Shown here in pieces: positions 44,908 through 57,293 of a stretch of DNA of 64,000 bases (position 1 is its first letter; each line of letters begins with the position of its first letter). The DNA is from Aurifilum marmelostoma (lineage: Eukaryota > Ascomycota > Sordariomycetes > Diaporthales > Cryphonectriaceae): NCBI GenBank assembly GCA_027559495.1, contig JAMXSV010000021.1, positions 558,001 through 622,000 on the forward strand, in the 5' to 3' direction. Both the position numbers and the translations under genes were made by a program. The notes under the pieces are model-generated. The model was not told the DNA's origin. It was given only the letters and a program-made list of their open reading frames with translations, and ran no database searches.

Positions 44908-46545
44908 ATGGCTCACCCTCCTCCTTCCCACCCTCCTGATCCTCCTCCAGCTGCTGTTGCCCCGTCGACACGGCCATCACCGCCCTCGATATACGCCGAA
45001 TACCTACCAAAAATTGGACGTATGTCGGTCGTCGTCCATCTTCCTACTCCATCCACCCACTGCACAAAGGTTCTCGTTTCAGCCGACGCATCACGACTCT
45101 TGGTCTACCATGAGCGCATCACCACCGAGCTCGTTCTCCCCGTCAAGTCGGCCCTGGCAGGCGAGCACCTTCCCCACGTGATCCCCCCCCGGTCTCAATA
45201 AGATGAGCTGGCGGCTGGTACCCCGGCAGGAGGAGCTCGTCGGCAGTGTCGTGGAGGACGCTGTGCCTTGGTCCGCAGCGAGTCTCGACCCCCATGTGGA
45301 CGTTGTCTGTCGCAGATGTGAGGCCCTCGTCGTGTCCAAGGACGATCTGAGGCAGTGGAAAGATCTTCCCAGCGAGAACTGGGCAGAGATGATGGAGTTC
45401 TGGCATTGTCACAAACCGACGACTCCTCACGTCCACGGTGAAACGGGCGGAGCAGGCAGCCACGACGGACACGACCAGAAGAAGGCCTCGGAGAGTGCGC
45501 TCGCCTCGCGGGGCTATGGTGCCAACTCTGCCATCGTTGCTCAAGAAGGTGTGGGGTTTGTGGACCTGATGAGGCTGTGGTTCTACGAGGATCACTGCCG
45601 AGCTCAAGTGGTATGTAGTACTACTCTCTCTCTCTCTCTCTCTCTTTTTCTTCTATCATTTTCATACACGGGAATACGCATCGGGCATAAAGAAGGTCGC
45701 CAGACTGGAAAATCGTATAGAGCTTCCTGCCATGTCTCGGTGCATCGATACAAGTGCCCAAGAGGGAAATGAGCCAGCTTGCCTTGCCTTGAGCGAGCTG
45801 CCCAGGTGCTTACGGAACCCTCGTCTTGGCGATGTGGTTCGTCTGCTCTTGAGGTAGAGAGCTGGAACGAGCTGCCCAGGTGCTTACGGAACCCTCGTCT
45901 TGGCGATGTGGTTCGTCTGCTCTTGAGGTAGAGAGCTGGAACGACTCGACGTTTTCCGCGAAGACTTTCCAAAGTCGTGGATAGTCTTGGATTGCTCCGA
46001 GTCACATATACACCGCTGATCCTAAGTTCACACAAACCACACAAGTACTGACGTGCACACAGGTGCGATCAAATGGAGCTGAGAACGGATCCGACCGGCC
46101 CGTGCAAATCACGCAGAAGCCTCTCAACGTGCCCACCGCGGCCTGTTGCCCCGGCTGCGGTACCAATCTAGGGCATTCTGAGCCAAGGAAGAGCGCGTTC
46201 TCGTTTTTCAAGTGGAAGCTTAAGTTTGCCAACCCGTCCGTCGCCGACTCTCAACCGCCTGTGAGCCTACCCACACTCTCTCACTGCCTTGCGGCCGCAC
46301 TTTTGGACACACAGGGCCGCACTGGCTCAGCCAAGGTAGTCTTGCAAGGTGACGGCGAGGCCATCACAGTATGGATCCTGAACCCGTACCTCAAGTTCTC
46401 ATGCAAGGAGAAGCAGAAGATAGCTGCCATGAAGGTGCTTTTTCAGGAAAAGGCCATGGACGAGGACGAGATTGACCTGCCTGACAGCGTCATCGCAGAG
46501 ATCCGTGGCATCTTGCAAGCGAGCAATGATTACCTCCCCCCTTGA
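44908..46545 (+). CDS. HECT-like E2-binding protein (UBE3D/HECT_2 family), apparent frameshift
   Basis: Exon 1 is 44908-45610 and exon 2 is 46063-46545, joined in phase 0 through a 452-bp intron (GTATGT..ACAG). Exon 1 needs a +1 shift inside C8 at 45183-45190: one frame reads AGEHLPHVIPP up to this run and then meets TAA at 45199, while the next frame continues GLNKMSWRLVPRQEE. Allowing for this, the protein has about 394 residues. Family marks include VVCRRCEALV, WKDLPSENWAEMMEFWHCHK, VGFVDLMRLWFY and the late Cys pair ACCPGCGTNLGH. The C-terminus runs through AITVWILNPYLKFSC and MKVLFQEK. In animals UBE3D binds an E2 through this fold and stabilises cyclin or mRNA-processing factors; the fungal role is not established. 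I cannot tell from one sequence whether the shift is a sequencing error in the homopolymer, a polymorphism or a real lesion. Confidence 0.78.
45183..45190 (+). other. Probable frameshift site (C8 run) in the UBE3D-like gene
   Basis: The two coding frames that together make a collinear family protein meet at this 8-C run. Seven C's would restore one continuous frame from 44908 to the intron. Confidence 0.65.
45624..45645. repeat. (CT)11 microsatellite in intron
   Basis: Lies within the intron of the UBE3D-like gene, just after the donor site. Confidence 0.9.
45794..45941 (+). repeat. Perfect 74-bp tandem duplication inside an intron
   Basis: Two adjacent copies, 45794-45867 and 45868-45941, are identical at every base as I read them. 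Each begins CGAGCTGCCCAGG and ends GAGAGCTGGAA. The following CGA starts a third partial unit. The duplication explains part of the intron's unusual length. Confidence 0.95.
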
Positions 46546-47304
46546 TGAGAGGAGTAAGGTGTTCAACCCACAGGAGGGAGCCTGGACAGTGGCTCTTCTT
46601 GAAAGACCAGTGCGCTGAGTTTTCCTGGCCAAGACCTTGGAGATGAATCTTGTCAAGACAGGCCATCCTGCACATGACACCTGGGGTGACCTTGCAGAAG
46701 GCTTGCATCAATCAAGATGAAGGCCCTGGGATTTTACTTCTTTTTCTTAAATCTGGCATAGACAGCATGGCTCGGAGCATTGATGGACACAGGTCAGGAG
46801 GACATTAGAGAACAAGCCCTTCTTAGAGCTGCATATGCCTTGGAGTTCAGGTGGGCATGCATTAAGATACCCTTCACATTGTTGAAAGAAAAAAATCACA
46901 AATCTCTATCCTTGAGGATTTCTATTGGATTAAACTCTGTGAAAATGAAGAGACAAGAAAAGAAAAAAGGAAAATATATATATAAAAAAAAGCTCATTTT
47001 CCAACCAGGCAGGGGCAGATTGACCTTGCGGGTTCTGTGGTGATGAAAATTAGAACCTGGAGCACGGCTACTGACTAAGCAGAACTCACCTGCTGGATCG
47101 CCAGCAGTGCAGTAGTGCTACGCTATCTGGTGATCCACTGCAGCCTTGTATCAAATCCCAACGACACCTTCATTTTCCTTTTGCGACATCGCCACAGCCG
47201 ACACAACACCTGTTCCATCCACTTCTCCTCGGCACCCAGCACACCCCTCACCCCTTCTTTCCACATTCCAAGCCACGATACATGTAGTCAACTAAACCGT
47301 CACC
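46546..47304. other. Intergenic region
   Basis: Downstream of the UBE3D-like gene. An AT-rich patch lies at 46860-47000. An 87-codon frame (46780-47043) is Lys/Ile-rich and not convincing. The last ~150 bases form the SF3B1 leader. Confidence 0.5.
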
Positions 47305-50300
47305 ATGTCGGATTCTGAATTCGACCAGATCCGCAAGCTGCAGCAGGAGCGCAACGCCGCCGCTGCTGCAGCCAAGAAAGGCGGCAACGCACGCGATCCT
47401 TCTTCCCAGCGCGACTCCTCCACAAAGGCCAGCCTGACCGAGGTCTTCGACACCGATCTGTACGATCGCACCTCGGACAACAAGTTTGCGGGCTACCACA
47501 CCTCGATCCCTGCGGGGGACGACGATGATGACATGGACGTCGACGGTGGCGGCGATGACGGCTCCCGCCGTCTGGTCGGCCAGTACACAGCGACACGCGC
47601 CCAGATCGACGAGTTTGCACGCGGCGATGGCGTCGAGGAGGACGATGTTCTTGCTGGGCGCGGCGAACGCAGCAACCGCATCACGGATCGCGAAACGGAC
47701 TACCAAAAGAGGAGATTCAACCGCGTGCTGACGCCCACGCGCGCCGACCCCTTCGCCGCCAACAGGCAGGCAGGTGCTGCGGCCGACGGCGATGGCGAGA
47801 CGTACAGGGACATCATGGAGAGGGCAGAGCTTGAGCGCGAGGAGGAGCGGGTCAGGCGAGCGATCGAAGAGAAGAGGAAGAACGGCGGCGACGACGGGAT
47901 CAAGAGCGAGGAGGTGAAGGAACACAAGGCGACGCTGTCGCTAACCGACGGCGACAAGGAGAACCAGGAGGCCGGTTCTACTGAGGCTGCTGCTGGGCGG
48001 AAGCGCAAGAAGAGGTGGGATGTGGCGACAACTGAGGACGAGCCGACACCTGCGCCAGAGACCAAGAGGAGATCGAGGTGGGACGAGGCTCCCTCGGTTC
48101 CTGTGCCTGGTGCGGCAGAGGCTCCCACCAAGAAGCGCTCTCGATGGGACCAGGCACCGGCCGCCACGCCGGTTGGCAACGCAGGACTGGCGACGCCCAT
48201 GCACCCAGCTCAGACGCCAGCGGTGCCCATGGTGCCTGTTGGGGCCGATGTGTCGGCAAGGAATGCGCCCATCAGTGACGAAGAGCTCGATGCCATCCTG
48301 CCCGGCGAGGCCGAGGGATACAAGGTCCTCGAACCACCTCCGGGATACGCCCCAGTGCGTGCTCCGGCTCACAAGCTGATGCAGACGCCTGCCCCGGCAG
48401 GCGGGTTCATGATGCAAGATCCCAACTCCTCGCGGATGGCAGCACACCAGCTCCCGAAAGAGATCCCCGGTGTCGGCGACCTACAGTTCTTCAAGCCGGA
48501 GGACATGCAGTACTTCTCCAAGCTGACGGAGAGCGTCGATGAGGACCACCTGAGCGTGGAGGATCTGAAGGAGAGAAAGATCATGAGGCTGCTGCTGAAG
48601 ATCAAGAACGGTACACCGCCCATGCGAAAGACTGCCCTGCGACAGCTGACCGACAATGCACGAAGCTTCGGTGCCGGCCCGCTGTTCAACCAGATCCTCC
48701 CCCTGCTCATGGAGCGCACCCTCGAGGACCAGGAGCGCCACCTGCTCGTCAAGGTCATCGACAGAGTTTTGTACAAGCTCGACGAGCTGGTGAGGCCCTA
48801 CACACACAAGATTCTGGTGGTCATCGAACCACTGCTCATCGACCAAGACTACTATGCCCGCGTGGAAGGCCGAGAGATCATCTCCAACCTGGCCAAAGCT
48901 GCTGGTCTGTCGACCATGATCAGCACAATGCGGCCAGATATTGACCACGTCGACGAGTACGTGCGAAACACCACGGCTCGGGCCTTTGCTGTCGTTGCCT
49001 CGGCGCTCGGTATACCTGCCCTGATCCCCTTCCTGCGGGCCGTTACCAGGACCAAAAAGAGCTGGCAGGCAAGGCACACGGGCGTCAAGATCGTGCAGCA
49101 GATTGCTATCCTGATGGGCTGCTCTGTTCTGCCACACCTTACTGACCTGGTGGAGTGCATCCGGCCAAATCTCAACGACGAGCAGACCAAGGTGCGCACC
49201 GTCACCGCTCTTGCAACAGCAGCACTGGCAGAAGCCGCCAACCCGTACGGTATCGAGAGTTTTGACAGCATCCTCAACCCTCTGTGGACGGGCACCAAGC
49301 GGCAGAGGGGAAAGAACCTGGCAGCTTTCCTCAAGGCTGTCGGATTCATCATCCCCCTTATGGACGAGGAGTACGCGAATTATTACACTTCGCAGATCAT
49401 GGACGTTGTTCTGCGGGAGTTTCAGAGTCCTGACGATGAGATGAGGCGAGTCGTCCTGACTGTCCTATCCAAGATGTCGCAGACAGAAGGTGTGACGGCT
49501 GGATATCTCAAGTCTCACGTTCTTGACGATTTCTTCTCTAATTTCTGGGTCAGGAGAGTTGCACTCGACAAGCGGAACTATCGATCGGTTGTCGAGACCA
49601 CATGTGATCTTGGACAGAAGGTCGGTGTCAGCGAGATCCTGGAGAGGATCGTTAGCAATCTGAAGGATGAGAGTGAGGCGTACCGCAAGATGACGGTGGA
49701 GACGATCGAGAAGCTGGTCGCCTCGCTGGGTGCCGCTGACATCGGAGAGCGCCTGGAGGAACGGCTGATTGACGGAATCCTGCACTGCTTCCAGGAGCAG
49801 TCTGTCGAGGATGTCGTGGTGCTCAACGCCTTCGGCTCGTGCGTCAACGCTCTTGGCACTCGCACCAAGCCTTACCTGCCGCAGATTGTCAGCACCATCC
49901 TCTGGCGGCTCAACAACAAGACCGCACAGACCCGTCAGCAGGCTGCAGACCTCATCTCGCGCATTGCCATGGTCATGGCGCAGTGCGGGGAGGACGCCCT
50001 GCTGGGCAAACTCGGCATCGTGCTCTACGAATACCTGGGCGAAGAGTACCCTGAAGTCCTCGGCGCCATCCTCGGCGCCCTGCGGTCCATCGTGACCGTC
50101 GTCGGTATCAACCAGATGCAGCCGCCCATCAAGGACCTGCTGCCCCGCCTGACACCCATCCTGCGAAATCGTCACGAGCGCGTGCAGGAGAATGTCGTCG
50201 ATCTGGTCGGACGTATCGCAGACAGAGGTCCCGAGTCGGTCAACGCGCGGGAGTGGATGCGCATCTGTTTCGAGCTGCTTGACATGCTCAAGGCGCACAA

Positions 50301-51140
50301 GAAGGGCATCCGGAGAGCTGCCAACAACACCTTTGGTTTCATCGCCAAGGCTATCGGTCCGCAGGATGTGCTGGCAACGCTGTTGTCGAACCTGAGGGTG
50401 CAGGAGCGCCAGAGTCGTGTCAATACCGCTGTGGTGAGTAGTAGCGCATCCCCCTGGCATCCCCATTTCTACCTACCCGAGATATCATCACACACATGCA
50501 CACCCGATCCATTCATGTCGACTTCAACACTGGCCCATTGTCTTTTTTTCTTCTTGCGCTAACATGTCTATAGGCTATCGGTATCGTGGCAGAAACGTGT
50601 GCCCCATTCACAGTACTCCCCGCCATAATGAACGAATATGCATCTGTCGCCGAGCTCAACGTGCGTACCGGCGTACTAAAATCTCTCTCCTTCCTTTTCG
50701 AATACATTGGCGAGATGGCCAAGGACTACGTCTATGCCGTGGTTCCGCTGCTCGAAGATGCCCTGATCGACAGGGACCAAGTGCACCGACAGACTGCCGC
50801 CTCCGTGGTCAAGCACATTGCTCTAGGCGTCGTCGGACTCGGCCTCGAAGATGCCATGCTCCACTGCCTGAATCTGATCCTGCCCAACGCGTACGAGCAG
50901 TCACCACACGTCATCGACCGGGTCATCGAGGCGATCGAGGCAATCCGCGTGGCTATCGGGCCAGGGCTGGTGATGAACTATGTCTGGGCGGGCCTGTTCC
51001 ACCCGGCGAGGAAGGTCAGGCAGCCATTCTGGCGGATGTACAATGATGCCTATGTCATGCAGGCCGACGCCATGGTCCCGTACTATCCGAATCTCACAGA
51101 GGAAGGGATCGATCGAGGGGAGCTGGGGATTGTGTTGTAG
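47305..51140 (+). CDS. SF3B1: Splicing factor 3B subunit 1 (SF3B1/Hsh155/Prp10)
   Basis: Two exons, 47305-50433 and 50574-51140, give 1231 residues. The 140-bp intron starts GTGAGT, has a CTAAC branch motif near 50559 and ends TATAG. This is the scaffold of the U2 snRNP SF3b complex that clamps the branch-site duplex. The N-terminal ~400 residues are disordered and carry [39 protein letters not shown] and three RW-D motifs (KRWDVA, SRWDEA, SRWDQA, about 236-295) that in the human protein bind UHM-domain factors. [20 protein letters not shown] and [11 protein letters not shown] precede the HEAT-repeat superhelix (about 415 to the end). [20 protein letters not shown] contains the Lys equivalent to human K700, and [11 protein letters not shown] that of K666; both are unchanged. 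The protein ends with [10 protein letters not shown] and a short tail. Length and domain order are normal. Confidence 0.96.
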
Positions 51141-51964
51141 TTGATGGGATGATCTCCCGAGCGCTATTGTTTACATATAGGATCAAAATTGAATGCGTCG
51201 GAGGCTGTTGGCACTCTTGTGGCCCTTTCTTTCTTTCTTGTGCGTGAGAACGGTCCTTGTGAGGAAGTTGTGGCAGGACAGTGTGCTGCGGTTGCGGCGA
51301 TCATCTCGGAAAACTTTCCTGCTGGGCACACCCTTGCTTTCTTCAAGTCAATTCACAATTTTGGACAACCGTCCCTGACATTGTCATCACGCACAGAGTC
51401 TTCACAAGCCAGACGCGAGTCCAGGTAATTGTGCTCCTCCCACCTGACTAATTGCAAGAACAAGTGTAGAGGTGGCTTCACACAACACATCAAGCTTCCT
51501 GTCCTTAGAGGATATCTATTCTGCTACAACAAAAATTGCATTGTGGTACTCATTTTCTAATTAGTCTTTGCTATACATCAGTACATACCTGCTATTATTC
51601 TTGAGCATCTACTCAGCAACATCCTCACTCGCGCATCAAGTCCAGGCCATCAATTCGGGTAATCTTCTCTTAGTCAGTGAAGCAATGGTTTGACGCACTC
51701 CTGCCTGGTAGTCTCAGAAAATAAAGCTGGCACAAGGGGTCCCATCTGCTGGGCTGCATCCTCCAGATCTAATTCTTGATAAGGGTGTCTAAATTGTGCC
51801 TCAAATCAGAGGTGCACTGACTACATCCTGAGATCAGACATTGCAGCAAGCAGCCCCTTTAACCAGGCCTCGATGTTCTCTACTCAACAACCTGCTGCCG
51901 CTCTTATTCTTTAGTACTCGTAACAGTGTCAATGCTATAGTGGTTACAGCAAGGGGCTCATGAG

Positions 51965-52294
51965 TCATAACTTAGTTAGCAGTCCTCGAGGCATAAATTC
52001 GATGGTCATGATGGATCCTCTTACTCCTTTAGCCATTGGCAATAGGACATTGTTGTCAACAACAATAAGAGAACAGCTAAAACTGCAACTTGTGGACATG
52101 ATGGAATTGAAATGCGATAGCTGAAAGGAGTAAGTGCTCCCATGGGAAGGATTGAGAACAGACAAACAATCTAGATAATTGTCATATGCCAGTCTCTTCA
52201 CAATCCACATCACAGCCTTGCCACCTAGGCCTGTTAAGTCAGCAGCAGCAATTCGGTCCTGTTGACAAATTTGTAATAATAGGAAAACCCTCAT
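51965..52294 (-). mobile_element. Possible degenerate retroelement fragment (uncertain)
   Basis: A 109-codon minus-strand frame in an AT-rich patch has protein-like composition (DLTGLGGKAVMWIVKRLAY, SFQLSHFNSIMSTSCSFS, VVDNNVLLPMAKGVRGS). The order of elements loosely recalls the protease/spacer part of a copia-type polyprotein, but no catalytic motif is present. It begins and ends without introns or conserved context. It could equally be chance or a decayed host gene. Confidence 0.2.
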
Positions 52295-53331
52295 TGTGAA
52301 GTGAGAAACAAGATAGTCTCCGTCCCGGCCTTGTGTTGGCCTATTGATTTGGTAACTTATTTCTTCCGCCTCGGTCCTGTCTCGGCGACTCTTGCCACGT
52401 CAGAGTCCACAGCTATTACATGCTCTGGATATAGTAAATACCTCGCGGCGATATATCTCTCAACTCCTCCTTTCCTAGTGGGAGAGAGAGAGAGAGATCT
52501 TTTGAAACCATTACTATAACTTTTTTGCCCCCCCATATCGACCGTGTGCTCTAAATGAGTGGACCATTCATCCGCCACAACAAGGATGCACTTTGTTTTG
52601 TTTCTTTCTCTTTCCCCCCCCTCTAGCATCAAGCTGATAATGGCTGGCTGAAGCAATGCGAGATCAGGGCAAGTCACCGTCAGCGGAATCAAGCCACCAT
52701 CTTACATCCCATGCTCATATCAAAAGCAACGACACGACGCAAGCCCTACTCGAACAAGTAGAGCAGACAGGCGGCATTCCGTCAAATGCCTGTCAGCTGC
52801 CTCGCCTCGCCTCGCCTTTCCTTGTCCTTTCTTCTCTTACGAACCTTATTAGACTGTGACATTGAAGGATCACCGTGTATATTTGCTTTTTTAATGTGCT
52901 TTTCTTCTTCTTCTTCGTCTTCTTCTTCGCCCTGTCTGGCAGGCTTACTTTGTCCTGCTGACGCACGCAGCCCAGATGATAGGAACCCCCCGCCTCCTCC
53001 CGACCTAAACCTCTCAATGGTTCAGCCCACGCACGCGAGAGAGAAGAAGAAAGAAAAAGATTGGCGGCAGGATGTGATAGCAGCGTATCATCCCGTTTCC
53101 ATCAGCCGCCCGCGTCCGCCTCTGCCCAGTAATCAGAACGAGGCGTGCTGGCGCCACCTACGAAATCACCATGCAAAAAAGTAAAAAGGAAAAAAAAACC
53201 ACCAACCAATACGTACATCTGATCGATGCAAGGGGCGGCACGTAGTTAGAGCGCCGAAGCGGCCGCGACCTCGGGAACCCCCGTCCCCCTCCAGCTTGTC
53301 AGCCTCTCCCACGCTCAGCAGCCTTTACTTT

Positions 53332-53344
53332 CCCCCCCCCCCCC
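53332..53344. repeat. Poly-C run (C13)
   Basis: Homopolymer in the 12-kb non-coding region. Confidence 0.88.
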
Positions 53345-53479
53345 TTGTCTCGATATCGGGATGAAAGAGAGAAATAGAGTTTCCCCCTCCCCCCTCGGTG
53401 AGAGCTGCAGGCATGTGCCGGGACATGATCTGCACAAAAGGAACAAGAAAGTTAAGAATGGGCCGCGCGGTCCAGGGAA

Positions 53480-53504
53480 GGGGGGGGGGGGGAGAGAGAA
53501 GAGG
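53480..53504. repeat. G13 followed by GA-rich tract
   Basis: 13 G's followed by AGAGAGAAGAGG: an all-purine strand of about 25 bases. Confidence 0.88.
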
Positions 53505-53973
53505 CGAAGAAGAACAAGCGTGGTGCACGCTGCTGTGGCTGCACCGTGCAATCGCGGGAACTTTGGGCCTGGCGACACGGCGGCGTCGGGACCAGGCGAG
53601 GGCTCGTATATCCAGCTGCACTAATACCGCTTCGCAGGTACTTGTGACGGCGGACCCCGACGTGTGAAGAAGGAAGAAGAGAGAGAGAGACAGAGAGAGG
53701 AAAAAAGCCAAATCGTTTGGAACCGAAGCAAAGGGTGATTTCGACGACACCGGCGGTGAGGCTTGGTCTCGTAATTGTGTGACCGTCCGTCGTGAACATG
53801 AAATTTTGGGCGAGGGCTATCTCCACACTGCATCGTTAATGCAGCTGGCATTGTCACCGGACAATGAGACTTCAAACAGTGTAAATAATTTGATGATTGT
53901 ATTTGACACAAGTTTTCATTAGTATCTACGAGACATGTCCATTCTCGTTAGCTGCACCACGCAAGCGATTTGC

Positions 53974-53974
<1 letters not shown>

Positions 53975-54004
<30 letters not shown>
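53975..54004. repeat. C21-A9 composite homopolymer
   Basis: 21 C's followed directly by 9 A's, the longest homopolymer in the window. Confidence 0.9.
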
Positions 54005-54585
54005 GCGCCCCCAACGGCAATTGGGCCTCCTTCGTTGTGGTGGCAGTCCGGACTTTTCGAGAGAGTGCGTGTAATTGCCATCTTAGATCGTGTACACAAA
54101 CCCCATAATTACCACCTCGTGCCAGCCCATAACAGGCATCTTCCCAAGTCGGCACTGGAAGACATATACCCTGTACATTCCATAGTCTGTTGTACAACCG
54201 AGGTGGAGTCCGAAGAGAGGGAGAGAGAGAAAGATGGATGGAGAGAGGAAGGACCAAGAAGAAGGCGCTACTGAGAGCTACCTTGCACAGACCGATTCGC
54301 TCGCACAGCAGGTAGGTAGTAGGTATGTCTGTTCCTTCCCTCGAAAACAACCACCCCCCCCCTCCTTTCCCCCTACCCCCTGCTCTCTTCATCTCTCTTT
54401 CTCTCTTTTCTCCCCATTGCTGCCTCTCTTGTGCAGCCCTATTTTGTTGATCTCCTATATAGACTACGATTTTCTATATCACATGCGCCTCACAGGGCAC
54501 CATGTGCACGCCTCGCCGCACTGGCACTTTTAGCGCCTTTTGCCATGATGGGTTTTGGAAAAGATAGAGAAAGAAGAGGTGTGCC

Positions 54586-54609
54586 GGGGGGGGGGAGAGA
54601 GAAAGAGGG
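54586..54609. repeat. G10 followed by GA-rich tract
   Basis: 10 G's then AGAGAGAAAGAGG, the same composite as at 53480 and 55782. Confidence 0.88.
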
Positions 54610-54734
54610 GCGCAAGGGGGTTGGGCCAACAGCGCCAGCGAGTTACTTAGTGCAGTGGAGTTGATTATGTACTACAAGAAGCCACAGGAGCACGATATCA
54701 CCCATGCTAACCGGCTAAAAGAACAGCGACAAGA

Positions 54735-54747
54735 GGGGGGGGGGGGG
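54735..54747. repeat. Poly-G run (G13)
   Basis: Homopolymer preceded by AAGA and followed by CGAGG. Confidence 0.88.
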
Positions 54748-55410
54748 CGAGGCGGCAAAAAGAAGAAAAGGAAATAACAAGATGAGGGTCAAGAAGGAAA
54801 GAAGAAAGAAAAAAAATTAAATTCGATTGTTCAGCTGCTATGACTTACTACTAGTCATGAGTACGGCATGAACTTGGTCCAACTCTTGTGGCTTGCAGAT
54901 CGGACAGGCGCCCCATGCTTGTGTGCGCGCGGGGACATTGTCTTCCGTCGATAGCGCCCGTTTTCGAAGCCACCCGCAAGCCTCTAGTGTAAGGGTTAGT
55001 CTCTCTTCATCTATCTTTTTCTCTCCTCCCCCTCCTACATGTATTGTATTGCTGCGTGGCCCCTGTTCCGACACGACAGCTTCTTAGCTTTGCAGAGAGC
55101 TGTTGGCTCTTTTCTCAGCCCCCCACTTTTCTCTGGATTTTTTTTCCCCCTTCTCTCTTCCCTTTTTCTTCCCCTCTTTTTTCGGGGAAACGAGAGTGAG
55201 AACAAACTGCGCAAGTATTGTGTGTGTATGTGACTAGAGGACCAGGGGGAAACCCTCACTACATAAGTAGCGCTTGCATTAGGGGCTCCAACCCTGACTA
55301 AGTAGGTAACCACTTGGGCCAAATAGAGGAGAGAGCACGACAGCAGAGGGGAAAGACGAGCGGGGCCAGAGGGCAGAGATTGTGGAAAGAAGAAGGGGAA
55401 AAGAGAGCCC

Positions 55411-55421
55411 GGGGGGGGGGG
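55411..55421. repeat. Poly-G run (G11)
   Basis: Homopolymer in the 12-kb non-coding region. Confidence 0.88.
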
Positions 55422-55781
55422 TGGTAAACGAGAAGCAGACACGCCGATATCGTCTGGGTTGCAGTAGTGTGAGCTCAACAATGCGGCAGCCTACTCCTGG
55501 AAAGAAAGGAAAAAAAGAAAATTTCGTAAGTATGCAGATGGTGGCAATACATGCTATAGTAGGTATAGTATGGTATTGTGGTATTAATTTTTTTTTCTTT
55601 CTCTTTTTCTTCTCGTCAGCAGCCCCTTATATTAATTACGTACTAATAGTATTATCAACTATGGCCCTCTTTTCGCCTCTCTTTTTCTGATTCTGGCGGG
55701 ACACAGACAGATGGGATGCAGGGTCCAGCTTATTATGGTCAGAATAAGCTTGTTCCCGGCCGGGAATCGTGTTTTTGTGCC

Positions 55782-55804
55782 GGGGGGGGGGGGAGAGAGG
55801 GGAT
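55782..55804. repeat. G12 followed by GA-rich tract
   Basis: 12 G's then AGAGAGGGGA, the third copy of the G-run plus AGAGAG composite. Confidence 0.88.
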
Positions 55805-57244
55805 GGGTTGTTCCAAAAAAGCCACATAATCAATCCCCATTGAATCACTCCGTGGTTGTTTCCAAGCCGAAAGCTGCATCACGCTTGTGGCCCTCGCTTC
55901 GCCCCGGCGACCAGCCTCCTTGTAGGTAGGCGCCGGCAGATTAGCATCGCACTGCATGGCCAGGGCGACTGGTACCAGCCCTCGGGACTCGAAAGCAAAT
56001 AGGGAGCTGAGAAGATAAGAAAAAGAAAGTGAAACAGGGTCTCTGAAGGAGAAAATACGGCATTCTATGTCAACTTACCCATGCATATGCCAAATGGCAT
56101 CCGGAGAATGCGATGTCGGCCCTGCCTCGGGTCGGCATATGATACTCGGTAGGGGGAGGGGGGGGAGGGATGGTGTACTTTTCTCTTTCTTTTTCTTCTT
56201 ATTAGTTTCTGAACTGCTGGCCAGTGCACGTCCGCGATTCGTTGTTTCGAGTCCTGTCGTGATTCGGGGCACCATTCCGGCCGTGTCACCAGACGGAAAG
56301 CTGCATGAGACAGATTGGTGGTTTATCCCCCCCCCCCTGGGCTCCTTTCTTCTTCACACTGCTGCTTGTACATAGTAAGCCTCCTTTGGGGGCCAAGACG
56401 ACGTCGGTCGCCTCGTCGATAATCATCAATACGAGGCTGTTCATAAGAAGAGACCCTCTTGATAGCAGGCTGTGGCTCCTCCCATCCCCTTCATCCTTCT
56501 TCTAGAGTAAAAGTAGTAGTAGTAGTAGTCGTAGTGTGGCTCTTGGGTTGGTAGGATCCCTTCCCGTGGTCGGGAAATGCATAATTTGTCGCCTTGAGCT
56601 TGCGCAATCTACAGTCGCTTGGCGCACACACCTATACACACACATACACCCATACACATCCACACAGGCACATATACACACCATCGCGTGAAGGCGTGAT
56701 GAGGCTTCAAGAAATTTGCTGGTGAGATTACTACAGCTGGTGCGCCGCCAGTGTAACCTCATCTCCACTCGCATGTCACCAGACTGTGCAGAAGCGGCAG
56801 TTGATCGGCCCTCCCTCCAGGGATCTTAGACCCTGGGCCCTGTCGATCCTGAGACACTCCCCCTGCGCAGATCATTGCGGTGGGCCCCAGAGATGGCCTT
56901 TTGCTCTGGCGGGCGGGCGGAGAATTTGACCTCCTGGAGCAATCTCCCACGGCATTCACCTGGCTTCGGATGGACTGCAGGTGTGAAGAGAGAGGGTCAC
57001 CTAAATGAGGCTCTCCCGTTCAGGAAGGCCCTCTCGAGGTCTCTTAGTATAGGCAATTGACTACACACTGTCATGCCCTCTGGCCCTCTCTGCCATCGGA
57101 TCCCAGAAGCTGGGTGGCCTCTTCTTTGGTTGGACACCGGGGCGTCTCCCGACAGACATCGCCAGCGGAGGACGTGGATGTGGCAAAACTGACCCTGTGC
57201 TTGTTTGTCTAGCACAAAGCTGGTCCTCGGTCTGGCTGTGGGCT

Positions 57245-57293
57245 TCTCTCTCTCTCTCTCTCTCTCTCTTTCACACACACACACACACACACC
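57245..57293. repeat. Compound (TC)n-(AC)n microsatellite
   Basis: About 12 TC units, then a short TTT interruption, then about 11 AC units. Confidence 0.9.

Noticed and set aside
49465..50466. 333-codon minus-strand frame over SF3B1
   Set aside because: Shadow of highly conserved SF3B1 sequence on the other strand.
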